Source: Paracoccaceae bacterium (GTDB lineage Bacteria; Pseudomonadota; Alphaproteobacteria; Rhodobacterales; Rhodobacteraceae). Taken from it: 32,678 nt of DNA. Under the pieces are notes generated by a model that saw nothing but the letters and a program-made list of their open reading frames with translations, searched no databases and was not told the origin of the DNA. This document shows positions 24,018-31,785 of the stretch, in pieces. Within the stretch, counting starts at the first letter, position 1. Each line of letters begins with the position of its first letter. Made by a program: the position numbers and the translations under genes. The stretch covers positions 1 to 32,678 of the forward strand of contig SPJP01000137.1 of the NCBI GenBank assembly GCA_006844665.1, given 5' to 3'.

Positions 24018-24965
24018 ATGGACGTAATTTTACATTTGGGGGCCCACCGCACCGGGTCAACGACACTTCAGCGATTTCTAAGTAGCAACCGGGGGGAACT
24101 GACGGCCGAAAAGGTCGGTTATTGGGGGCCCACGAAAACGCGGGGCGGGTTGTTTACGGGCCTCTATAAAGCGCCGAACCGGATCACGAATGATGATTTG
24201 AAGCGCGGGGACCGGGCCAGCGGCCTGATCCGGATCGAGTTGCAGCGCGCCGCCGAGGATGGGCTGAAGGCGCTGATCGTCAGTGAAGAAAACATGATCG
24301 GGTCGATGGAAAACAACATCAACGCCCGTCGACTGTATCCTGATACCCGCCCAAGATTGGAACGGTTCCGCGATGGGTTCGCCGACACCTGTACCCGGGT
24401 TCTGCTGACCACCCGAAGCTATGACCGGTACTGGGCCTCGGCCCTTGGGTTCTATATCAAGACAGGCCACGGGATGCCTGGCCCGGATGTCACCCGGGCT
24501 TTGGCCGAACAACCTGTGCGCTGGTCCCGTATCATTCGTGAAACCGCAGCTGCTTTTTCCGAGGCCGAAATCATCGTTTCCCCCTTTGAGGCTATGGTCG
24601 GCCTTCCAGAGCATCAATTGCATAGCTTGCTGGGGTATTCGGTGCCAGGGCCGTTCCGGTCGGGTCGCGAATGGCACAATGCAGGTCCGGACCGGGCGCA
24701 ACTGTCGGCAATGTTGAAAGACCAATGTGCAGATGACAGCACGCTGGCCCGTTTGGGCGGCGGCGCGGGCCCTTGGCAACCCTTTACACAAGGCCAAGTC
24801 GCCGTGATGCGATCGGCCTATGCCCAAGATCTGGCCTGGCTGCGTGCTGGGGCGGATGGCTTGGCCACTTACATTGACAGCCCCGAAGCGCTGGTTGCGT
24901 CCAAAGGGCTGCGAAGCAAACGAAGAGGACGTTCAAATGAGCAAGAGCATCGACGATTGGGCTGA
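24018..24965 (+). CDS. Sulfotransferase-like P-loop protein
   Basis: The 315-residue protein begins [18 protein letters not shown], a sulfotransferase-type P-loop for the 5'-phosphosulfate group of PAPS (about 7-16). VSEENMIGS (about 93-101) and [20 protein letters not shown] (about 127-146, with the 3'-phosphate-binding Arg and Ser region) follow the fold order. Such proteins transfer sulfate to sugars, lipids or peptides; the acceptor here is unknown, and some family members have lost activity. The ATG at 24018 is chosen because the upstream open frame (from 23373) is antisense to the DUF4174 gene. Its last 29 nt overlap the mutase start, so the two are translationally coupled. Confidence 0.75.
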   Translation: MDVILHLGAHRTGSTTLQRFLSSNRGELTAEKVGYWGPTKTRGGLFTGLYKAPNRITNDDLKRGDRASGLIRIELQRAAEDGLKALIVSEENMIGSMENNINARRLYPDTRPRLERFRDGFADTCTRVLLTTRSYDRYWASALGFYIKTGHGMPGPDVTRALAEQPVRWSRIIRETAAAFSEAEIIVSPFEAMVGLPEHQLHSLLGYSVPGPFRSGREWHNAGPDRAQLSAMLKDQCADDSTLARLGGGAGPWQPFTQGQVAVMRSAYAQDLAWLRAGADGLATYIDSPEALVASKGLRSKRRGRSNEQEHRRLG

Positions 24966-27066
24966 ACTGGCCGCAAAAGAACTGCGCGGCAAGCCGTTGG
25001 ACGCCCTGAACTGGACCACTTTAGAAGGGATCACGGTAAAGCCGCTTTACACTGCCGAAGACCTGAAAGGTCTTTCGCATCTGGACAGCCTGCCGGGGTT
25101 TGGCCCGTTCACTCGGGGCGTCAAGGCCACCATGTATGCCGGGCGTCCCTGGACCATCCGCCAATACGCTGGGTTTTCCACAGCCGAGGCATCGAACGCG
25201 TTTTACCGCAAGGCACTGGCGGCGGGCCAGCAGGGGGTATCGGTGGCCTTCGATCTGGCGACGCATCGGGGATATGACAGCGATCACCCTCGGGTAGAAG
25301 GCGATGTGGGCAAGGCCGGGGTAGCTATCGATTCCGTCGAAGACATGAAGATCCTGTTTGGCGGAATTCCACTAGACAAGGTCAGCGTTTCCATGACCAT
25401 GAACGGCGCAGTGATCCCGATCCTGGCCAGCTTCATCGTTACGGGGCAAGAACAGGGCCATGACAAATCGGTCCTGTCGGGAACTATTCAGAACGACATC
25501 CTAAAGGAATTCATGGTCCGCAACACTTATGTCTATCCACCCGAACCTTCCATGCGGATCATCGCGGATATCATCGAATATACCTCGAACGAGATGCCGA
25601 AATTCAACTCGATCTCGATCTCGGGCTATCACATGCAAGAAGCTGGTGCGAACCTGGTGCAAGAGCTGGCCTTTACCTTGGCGGACGGTCGCGAATATGT
25701 CCGCACGGCGATTGAACGGGGCATGGACGTGGATGCCTTTGCGGGGCGTTTGTCGTTCTTCTTTGCCATCGGCACTAACTTCTTTATGGAGGCCGCCAAA
25801 CTGCGGGCGGCGCGTCTGCTATGGCACCGGATTATGGCGGAATTTGACCCCCAGAATCCAAAATCAAGCATGCTACGCACCCATTGCCAGACCTCTGGCG
25901 TGTCTTTGGCCGAACAAGACCCCTACAACAACGTGGTCCGCACAGCCTATGAGGCTATGAGCGCGGTTCTGGGCGGTACCCAATCGCTACACACCAATGC
26001 GCTGGACGAAGCGATTGCCCTGCCCACGGAATTTGCCGCCCGGATCGCGCGCAATACGCAGTTGATTTTGCAGGAAGAGACCGGCGTGACCAATGTGGTC
26101 GATCCGTTGGCGGGATCTTACTATGTGGAAAAACTCACCTCGGATCTGGCCGAAGAAGCGTGGAAGCTGATTGAGGAGGTCGAGGCCATGGGCGGCATGA
26201 CCCAGGCTGTAAACTCTGGCATGCCCAAGCTACGGATCGAGGAATCTGCCGCCAAGCGTCAGGCCGCAATTGACCGGGCCGAGGACGTGATCGTTGGGGT
26301 CAATAAGTACCGCTTGGACAAAGAAGACCCGATCGACATTCTGGATATCGACAACGCGATGGTGCGGGATGGCCAGATCGCGCGGCTTGCCACATTGCGG
26401 GCCGAACGCAACGCAGATGACGTGGCAGGTACCTTGGCCGAACTGGAACGCCGCGCCTTGGAAGGTGGGAATTTGTTGGAAGCAGCGGTTGAAGCTGCAC
26501 GCGCCCGCGCAACAGTCGGAGAAATCAGCATGGCTATGGAAAAAGCATTCGGACGCCACCGGGCCGAGGTCAAAACCTTAGCCGGTGTCTATGGGGCGGC
26601 CTATGAAGGCGACGAAGGCTTTGCCCAGATCCAGAAAGATGTGGAAGCCTTCGCAGAAGAAGAGGGCCGCCGCCCCCGAATGTTGGTGGTCAAAATGGGC
26701 CAAGACGGCCATGATCGCGGTGCCAAAGTCATTGCCACGGCCTTTGCCGATATCGGCTTTGACGTCGATGTTGGGCCCTTGTTCCAAACCCCGGAAGAAG
26801 CGGCGCAAGATGCCATCGACAATGACGTGCATGTGGTTGGCATCAGCTCTCAGGCCGCGGGGCACAAGACGCTTGCGCCCAAGCTGATCCAAGCACTGCG
26901 GGATGCTGGCGCGGGTGAGATCTTGGTGATCTGCGGCGGTGTCATCCCACAGCAGGATTATCAATTTCTACAAGACGCAGGGGTGAACGCGATCTTTGGT
27001 CCGGGGACGAATATTCCATCGGCCGCCAAGGACATTCTGGAGCTGATCCGCGCTGCAAACAGCTAG
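24937..27066 (+). CDS. mcm: Methylmalonyl-CoA mutase (B12-dependent)
   Basis: The 709-residue single-chain mutase rearranges (R)-methylmalonyl-CoA to succinyl-CoA, the last step of propionate and branched-chain carbon entry to the TCA cycle. The catalytic barrel (about 40-530) has the acyl-CoA site [19 protein letters not shown] (about 65-83) and [16 protein letters not shown] (about 102-117). The C-terminal cobalamin domain (about 575-709) has the base-off motif DGHDRG (D590, axial ligand H592), [11 protein letters not shown] and [16 protein letters not shown] precedes the ATG at 24937. Also named scpA or bhbA. No cobalamin riboswitch is seen; it is coupled to the upstream gene. A structured mobile element starts 21 nt after the stop. 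Confidence 0.97.
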   Translation: MSKSIDDWAELAAKELRGKPLDALNWTTLEGITVKPLYTAEDLKGLSHLDSLPGFGPFTRGVKATMYAGRPWTIRQYAGFSTAEASNAFYRKALAAGQQGVSVAFDLATHRGYDSDHPRVEGDVGKAGVAIDSVEDMKILFGGIPLDKVSVSMTMNGAVIPILASFIVTGQEQGHDKSVLSGTIQNDILKEFMVRNTYVYPPEPSMRIIADIIEYTSNEMPKFNSISISGYHMQEAGANLVQELAFTLADGREYVRTAIERGMDVDAFAGRLSFFFAIGTNFFMEAAKLRAARLLWHRIMAEFDPQNPKSSMLRTHCQTSGVSLAEQDPYNNVVRTAYEAMSAVLGGTQSLHTNALDEAIALPTEFAARIARNTQLILQEETGVTNVVDPLAGSYYVEKLTSDLAEEAWKLIEEVEAMGGMTQAVNSGMPKLRIEESAAKRQAAIDRAEDVIVGVNKYRLDKEDPIDILDIDNAMVRDGQIARLATLRAERNADDVAGTLAELERRALEGGNLLEAAVEAARARATVGEISMAMEKAFGRHRAEVKTLAGVYGAAYEGDEGFAQIQKDVEAFAEEEGRRPRMLVVKMGQDGHDRGAKVIATAFADIGFDVDVGPLFQTPEEAAQDAIDNDVHVVGISSQAAGHKTLAPKLIQALRDAGAGEILVICGGVIPQQDYQFLQDAGVNAIFGPGTNIPSAAKDILELIRAANS

Positions 27067-27087
27067 GCTGCGCGTCCTAGCGTTCTA

Positions 27088-27350
27088 GGGTCAGGACCCA
27101 TTAATCCTGCGCTGCTGGCGCAAAATCCTCTAAATCTCAGGGGTTTGATCTGCGCAGAGCAGTGTGGTTCACTTTTCAAGCGGATCGAGCCGCTGAGATG
27201 ACGAGGATTTCGCGTCCTTACGGATTTGACGGATTTTCCGCCTGGCAGCGTCACAGAGCCTTGAAATAGAACCACTATTCCTGCGTCTCTGTTCCTTGCC
27301 AGACAAAAAATCTGTCAAACCAGCAGGGCAGGATTAATGGGTCCTGACCC
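27088..27350. mobile_element. 263-bp MITE-like element with two internal hairpin arms
   Basis: The ends are inverted repeats: 27088-27118 and 27320-27350 match as reverse complements at 30 of 31 positions (start GGGTCAGGACCCATTAATCC), flanked by TA on both sides (27086-27087, 27351-27352), a likely target duplication. There is no transposase frame. The left inner part folds on itself: AAATCCTC (27123-27130) with GAGGATTT (27203-27210), ATCTCAG (27134-27140) with CTGAGAT (27193-27199), AGTG with CACT at the tip. The right inner part folds too: TTTGACGGATTTT (27225-27237) with 27307-27319 (12 of 13), CTGGCA with TGCCAG, ACAGAG with CTCTGT, ATAG with CTAT at the tip. It is a non-autonomous element, compared with Correia/NEMIS and ERIC only by layout. 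Confidence 0.85.
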
Positions 27351-28282
27351 TAACAACCTTCGACAATCAGGTCCGGGAAACGTGTGCGCACGACGTCCCG
27401 GATCACTTGCCCGATCTGTTGGTACCCGGTGCTGCGTCCGGCTTTCCGGCGCCATACCAGCCCGACGGACCGAAAGATCTTGTGGTCCTTCAAAGGGCGC
27501 ACAACAACTTCGGCCGCGCGTCCGGTGATTTCGGAACGAACGTAAAGGGCGGGCAGAAACGTAACCCCCATCCCCATGCCTACCATCTGACGCAGGGCGT
27601 CCAGCGATGTGCCTTCATAGTCCCGCAGTACCGTCGCACCGATTTCTCTGGTCAGTGCAGTGATTTGGTCATGTAAGTGGTATTCATGGCTAAGAGACAA
27701 CACGTGCTGTCCTGCCAGATCAGCAGTGAAGATATGGGTCTTTTGGGCAAGCGGGTGGTCTGCTGACAAAGTTAACAACAAAGGTTCGCGGAACAACCGT
27801 ACGACTTCAAAGTCGGCACCCGCAACCGGCAATTGCGCAAGGATGACATCCTGAGTGCCGTGGGCCAAGTCCTGTTCCAACACTCGCGGTGTGGATTCCC
27901 GGATATACAGCCGCAGATCCGGGTGTGCGGCATGCAGTGCGCCGACGACTTGGGGCATAAGATAGGGGCCCAAAGTGGCCTTCGCCCCAAGTCGGATCGT
28001 ACCGATCAGGCCATCCCTCGCGCTGCCAGCCAGATCGACAATGCCTTGGACGTCTTCCAAAACGGACCGCGCGCGGGCGACGATATCGCGTCCTATGGGC
28101 GTCAATCGCACCGCGCCGCGCCCTCGTTCGACCAAGGTCAGGTTCAAGGCTTCCTCTAACGCTTGGATCTGGGCAGACATTGAAGGTTGGGTCACACCCA
28201 CACGCTCGGCTGCCAGGCGGAAATGCGCTGTATCGGCCAAGGCGGACAAATAGCGCAGTTGGCGTAAGGTGACTTCTGCCAT
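27350..28282 (-). CDS. oxyR: OxyR-like LysR regulator without the redox cysteines
   Basis: The 310-residue LysR-type regulator has an N-terminal winged helix-turn-helix (about 1-60, LRQLRYLSALADTAHFRLAA then VTQPSMSAQIQALEEAL) and a two-lobe sensor domain (about 92-300). Its sequence tracks OxyR closely, including GPYLMPQVV and DQITAL. Against E. coli OxyR as I recall it, an ungapped match puts H202 and T211 where the peroxide-sensing C199 and C208 should be. The only cysteine is the last residue. AAGGAG precedes the ATG at 28282; 29 upstream in-frame residues are unlikely. Its TAG stop uses the TA duplication plus the first base of the mobile element, so the original C-terminus may be changed. 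An OxyR-type site lies upstream. Confidence 0.82.
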   Translation of the reverse strand: MAEVTLRQLRYLSALADTAHFRLAAERVGVTQPSMSAQIQALEEALNLTLVERGRGAVRLTPIGRDIVARARSVLEDVQGIVDLAGSARDGLIGTIRLGAKATLGPYLMPQVVGALHAAHPDLRLYIRESTPRVLEQDLAHGTQDVILAQLPVAGADFEVVRLFREPLLLTLSADHPLAQKTHIFTADLAGQHVLSLSHEYHLHDQITALTREIGATVLRDYEGTSLDALRQMVGMGMGVTFLPALYVRSEITGRAAEVVVRPLKDHKIFRSVGLVWRRKAGRSTGYQQIGQVIRDVVRTRFPDLIVEGC

Positions 28283-28317
28283 GGGTTGCTCCTTCGCTTG
28301 CCAACGTAAGTAAGCCG

Positions 28318-28332
28318 ATAGGTTTTTTCTAT
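28318..28332. promoter_or_regulatory. OxyR-type half-site upstream of oxyR
   Basis: ATAG (28318-28321), seven bases, CTAT (28329-28332) matches one half of the OxyR consensus ATAG-N7-CTAT-N7-ATAG-N7-CTAT. The second half on the distal side is degenerate (TCTT-N7-TGTA). It is 36 bp before the oxyR start, so autoregulation is likely. The rest of 28333-28530 is A/T-rich upstream sequence with a TTGTCC-TTT-GGACAA dyad at 28512-28526 and no gene. Confidence 0.6.
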
Positions 28333-28530
28333 CAAAAAATCTTGTTTGATTGTATTTTCTTTCGTTCACTTTTCCCCACTTATTGAAGCAAGCGGATAGC
28401 CAACCTTTTTCAAAGGGAAGGCCTCGTCTGTTTCTATGAGCCTAACGTCGTGTTTTTGAATTCCCTCATGGTGCGCGACGCGGGCAATTGGTGCGGGCAT
28501 CCGCTAAGTGATTGTCCTTTGGACAAAAAA

Positions 28531-28697
28531 TGCGACTGACCGGGCTGTGTGCTCATGGTCTCGCAACTCTTCCCGGCCTCTACTGGGAAGAAGGACCGCG
28601 CTGCAACCGGGGCCGTGGCGCGGTCCAACCTTTCCGCCCCGACTCCCTGGCCAATGTACGGCTTTCACAATTCCGGAAAGGCGCTTTGCTAAGCGCC
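28531..28697 (+). promoter_or_regulatory. Chain of strong hairpins in the mnhA leader (candidate cis-regulatory RNA)
   Basis: Four stems follow one another. (1) TGCGA..GACC (28531-28541) with GGTC TCGCA (28557-28565), inner GGGC/GCTC. (2) CTTCCCGG (28569-28576) with CTGGGAAG (28583-28590). (3) GGACCGCGCTGC (28593-28604) with GTGGCGCGGTCC (28615-28626), 12 pairs including two G-U. (4) GGCGCTT (28680-28686), loop TGCT, AAGCGCC (28691-28697). A competing long stem CCTTTCCG (28629-28636) with CGGAAAGG (28674-28681) shares two bases with stem 4, so the two exclude each other. It ends 20 nt before the mnhA start. No known riboswitch class is recognised. Confidence 0.6.
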
Positions 28698-28717
28698 GCA
28701 AAAAAGATGAGTAGCCA

Positions 28718-30952
28718 ATGCCCCGGCTTTTAACGTTTCTTCCAGCGGTTGTGATGGCCGCAGTGTTTCTATGGTTTGCCCAGGTCCTTGGCCCAGTGGC
28801 CGCGGGTAACATCCCCGAATGGTCCTGGATGTGGGTAGAAGGCCTAGGGATCGAGCTGGCCTTTCGCCTGGACGGGTTGTCGCTGATCTTTGCCCTGATG
28901 GTGTCTGGGATCGGGGCGATCATTTTTCTATACACGTCCGTATATTTCAAAGGGCACGAAAAGCTGACCCGCTTGCTAACCCTGCTGGCTTTGTTCGCAA
29001 TTTCGATGCTGGGGTTGGTCACGGCCGACGATGCGATCACATTGTTTGTCTTCTGGGAAGGCACGACGGTGACCTCGTTCCTGTTGGTTGGGTTTGATCA
29101 TGAAAAGCAAAAGGCCCGGGATGCCGCCTTGCAGGCTCTGATCGTCACAGGTGTTGGCGGGCTGGCACTGATGGCAGGACTGATCTTGATCGGGTTCGAG
29201 GCAGGAACCTTCCGCCTGTCTGAAATCGCTTTGCTGGGCGACACGCTGGCCACAAGCGCGCTTTACATACCGATCGTTATTTTGGTTCTACTGGGCGCCT
29301 TTACGAAATCGGCGCAGTTCCCGTTTCATTTCTGGTTGCCAGGCGCCATGGCAGCACCTACCCCTGTCAGCGCTTATCTGCACTCGGCCACCATGGTCAA
29401 AGCCGGTGTCTATCTGGTCGCCCGGATGAGCCCCGCGCTGGGCGGGACCGAGCTGTGGATCTGGGGCCTGACTTTGTTTGGGGCCGTGACAATGGTTTGG
29501 GCAAGCGTTTTGGCGTTGAAGCAAACCGATCTGAAACTGATGCTGGCCTATACCACCGTGATGGCCTTGGGCGCATTGATGATGTTCCTGGGCGGCGACA
29601 GCAAATACGCGACCGTGGGCGTGGCGACCTTCTTGGTGGTTCACGCGATGTACAAGGCAGCTTTGTTCCTGACTGTTGGCTTGTTGGACAAAGGCGCTGG
29701 CACCCGAGAGGTCACCAATTTGGGCGGTCTGGCCCGGTCCATGCCAATCACCATGATGATTGCGCTGCTTGCGGGGCTGTCCATGGCGGGCTTTCCCCCG
29801 TTTCTGGGTTTCATCGGGAAAGAGCTGAAATACGAAGGCGCTTTGGCCGTAATGTCCGAACCCTTGTTTGTGGCCACAGCCGCATTGCTGGCCAATGCGA
29901 TGATGGTGGCGGCGGCTGGGTTGGTCGCCATATCGCCCTTCTGGGGCAAGACACCCAAGTCGCCAAAACCTGCTAAAGACCCGTCGATTGGTTTGTGGAT
30001 CGGGCCTATGATGTTGGCCCTAATGGGGCTGGGCTTTGGCTTGTTCCCGGATCTTTTGGCCAAGTATATCGTGAACCCCACCGTGACATCCATCGCGCCA
30101 GGGACCGCCTATGTGAAGCTAAAACTGTGGCACGGCATCAACGTGCCGTTGGTCCTGTCGCTGATCACTTTTGGCTTGGGCTTCGTGTTGTACCAAGGGC
30201 GCTTTGTGATCCGGGCAGCCCTTAACCGCCCGACCTTTGGGGGCATCCCTGCTGCTGTGGTGTTTGACGCAGGCCTTGCTTCGTTCAAACGGTTCGCCAG
30301 CTGGAGCGCCCGCACGGTTCAAGGCGGCAAGATGACGGTGTATCTGCGGATCTCTTTCGCGGTGCTGACGATCTTGATCTGGGGCGTGCATTTAATCAGC
30401 ACAGACAGTCTGGTGCCCCAGCCCGAAGCGATTGCCTTGATCCCGCTGGTCGTGGTTCTGCTGATTGCTGCCAGTGCCTTTGTCGTGCTGATCACGAACT
30501 CGCGTCTGTTCGGGCTGTGCGCCTTGGGGGTCGTCGGGGCAGGGATCGCTTTGATCTTTACCTTCTACTCGGCCATCGACGTGGCCATCACCCAGATCCT
30601 GGTCGAGATGCTGGTCGTGATCATTTTGGCAGTCGCCTTGGTGAAATTGCCCGCCATGCCGGTTGAACGAAACTTCCGCGCTGGGGATGCGTTGATCGCA
30701 ACCGCGTTCGGTGTTGGGGTGGCCTTCGTTGTTGTGGCGGTTCTGGCCCATCCTTTTGATCCGCGGATCACCGAGTTTTACGAGGCTGCATCCTTGCCAG
30801 ATGCCTTTGGGCGCAATGTCGTGAACGTCATTTTGGTGGACTTCCGCGCGCTGGATACGTTGGGCGAGGTCGCGGTGGTTCTGATCGCAGCCATTGCCGC
30901 CGTCGCCGCGCTGACCGCAGGCAAGATACGAAAAAGCGGGGAAAAACCATGA
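28718..30952 (+). CDS. mnhA: Na+/H+ antiporter subunit A (Mrp/Mnh)
   Basis: The 744-residue inner-membrane subunit resembles NuoL of complex I. Its N-terminal two thirds has about 14 helices with the conserved E114 ([13 protein letters not shown]) and K228 ([18 protein letters not shown]). The C-terminal third carries the MrpA-specific extra helices (about 575-740) that in other bacteria form the DUF4040 and MnhB-like region. MrpA-D make a multi-subunit Na+/H+ antiporter, used for salt and pH tolerance. The ATG at 28718 has a weak ribosome binding site, and a long structured leader precedes it. An out-of-frame mini-ORF (28707-28733, nine codons with stop) overlaps the start. Stop overlaps mnhB by 4 nt. 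Confidence 0.94.
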   Translation: MPRLLTFLPAVVMAAVFLWFAQVLGPVAAGNIPEWSWMWVEGLGIELAFRLDGLSLIFALMVSGIGAIIFLYTSVYFKGHEKLTRLLTLLALFAISMLGLVTADDAITLFVFWEGTTVTSFLLVGFDHEKQKARDAALQALIVTGVGGLALMAGLILIGFEAGTFRLSEIALLGDTLATSALYIPIVILVLLGAFTKSAQFPFHFWLPGAMAAPTPVSAYLHSATMVKAGVYLVARMSPALGGTELWIWGLTLFGAVTMVWASVLALKQTDLKLMLAYTTVMALGALMMFLGGDSKYATVGVATFLVVHAMYKAALFLTVGLLDKGAGTREVTNLGGLARSMPITMMIALLAGLSMAGFPPFLGFIGKELKYEGALAVMSEPLFVATAALLANAMMVAAAGLVAISPFWGKTPKSPKPAKDPSIGLWIGPMMLALMGLGFGLFPDLLAKYIVNPTVTSIAPGTAYVKLKLWHGINVPLVLSLITFGLGFVLYQGRFVIRAALNRPTFGGIPAAVVFDAGLASFKRFASWSARTVQGGKMTVYLRISFAVLTILIWGVHLISTDSLVPQPEAIALIPLVVVLLIAASAFVVLITNSRLFGLCALGVVGAGIALIFTFYSAIDVAITQILVEMLVVIILAVALVKLPAMPVERNFRAGDALIATAFGVGVAFVVVAVLAHPFDPRITEFYEAASLPDAFGRNVVNVILVDFRALDTLGEVAVVLIAAIAAVAALTAGKIRKSGEKP

Positions 30953-31401
30953 ACTCTGTCATTCTACGAACCGCGACCCGCGTGCTGGTGCCGCTGCTGC
31001 TGATCGTGTCTTTGCTTATCTTGTGGCGAGGTCATAACGAACCTGGGGGCGGCTTTATCGGCGGTCTGATGGCGGTGATCGCTGTGGCGCTTTATGCCAT
31101 TGCGGCGGGGCCCAATGCCGCGCGCCGGGCGCTGCGCGTTGATCCGCTGACCATTGCCGGGATTGGGCTGCTGGCAGCCACGGCCGCTGGGCTGTGGGGG
31201 GTGGTCGTTGACGGCGCGTTCCTAAAGGGGATGTGGCCCTTGCTGACCACCGCGCCCGACGGGTCAAAGGCGGGCCTGCCCGTCGGATCGGTTCTGCTGT
31301 TCGATACAGGCGTGTTCTTGACAGTCCTCGGATCGGTCAGCGCGATCTTGTTTGCTTTGGAAGATGCGGTCTATGCTCACTCGCACCGAGAGGCTGAATA
31401 A
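30949..31401 (+). CDS. mnhB: Na+/H+ antiporter subunit B (Mrp/Mnh)
   Basis: The 150-residue membrane subunit has about four helices and the MnhB signature [13 protein letters not shown] (about 29-41), with [12 protein letters not shown] before it and [18 protein letters not shown] (about 118-135) near the end. It joins MnhA and C in the membrane arm of the Mrp antiporter complex. Start and stop overlap its neighbours: ATGA with mnhA (30949-30952), and TAATG with mnhC (31401), typical of a tightly coupled operon. Identification is firm; no sign of damage. Confidence 0.94.
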   Translation: MNSVILRTATRVLVPLLLIVSLLILWRGHNEPGGGFIGGLMAVIAVALYAIAAGPNAARRALRVDPLTIAGIGLLAATAAGLWGVVVDGAFLKGMWPLLTTAPDGSKAGLPVGSVLLFDTGVFLTVLGSVSAILFALEDAVYAHSHREAE

Positions 31402-31784
31402 TGGAACTTGTCCTTGCAGCCCTATCTGGCTTTCTGGTCGCTGCCGGCGCTTACCTGATGATGAGCGGCCAATTGGTCCGGTTTCTGTTTGGTTTGGTGC
31501 TGCTATCTAACGCGGCAAACGTCGTGATCTTTGCCGCAGGCCGCTTGACGTACGCCAATCCGCCCTTCGTGCCTGACGGGGCCAAGATCCCAGATCCATC
31601 CGTCGCCAACGCTTTGCCCCAAGCGCTGATCCTGACGGCGATTGTCATCGGCTTTGGCCTGTTGGCCTTTGCACTGGCCCTGGCCTTCCGCGCCTATCAA
31701 TCCTTGGGCACAGTTGTGATGGACGACATGCGCGCTTGCGACCCCCCCGAAATCCCCACATCTACCGAAAAGCCGAGCGCTTGA
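31401..31784 (+). CDS. mnhC: Na+/H+ antiporter subunit C (Mrp/Mnh)
   Basis: The 127-residue membrane subunit is related to NuoK. It has three helices (about 1-20, 25-50 and 70-97), the GAYLMMSGQLVRFLFGLVLLSN block (about 15-36) and the conserved DPSVANALPQALILTAIVIGFG (about 65-86). The charged tail ends PTSTEKPSA. It starts on the last base of the mnhB stop codon and is followed 2 nt later by mnhD. It belongs to the same Mrp complex as its neighbours. Confidence 0.94.
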   Translation: MELVLAALSGFLVAAGAYLMMSGQLVRFLFGLVLLSNAANVVIFAAGRLTYANPPFVPDGAKIPDPSVANALPQALILTAIVIGFGLLAFALALAFRAYQSLGTVVMDDMRACDPPEIPTSTEKPSA

Positions 31785-31785
31785 T

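Noticed and set aside
23996-24936. Cobalamin riboswitch before the mutase
   Set aside because: The upstream sequence is the sulfotransferase coding region; no B12-box or similar core was seen.
27067-27087. Intact transposase-bearing insertion sequence at this site
   Set aside because: The space between the terminal repeats is only 263 bp, has no open frame of useful length and is explained by paired hairpin blocks.
28512-28733. 73-residue frame across the mnhA leader
   Set aside because: It follows the hairpins, lacks a family or ribosome binding site, and the structured-RNA reading explains the region better.
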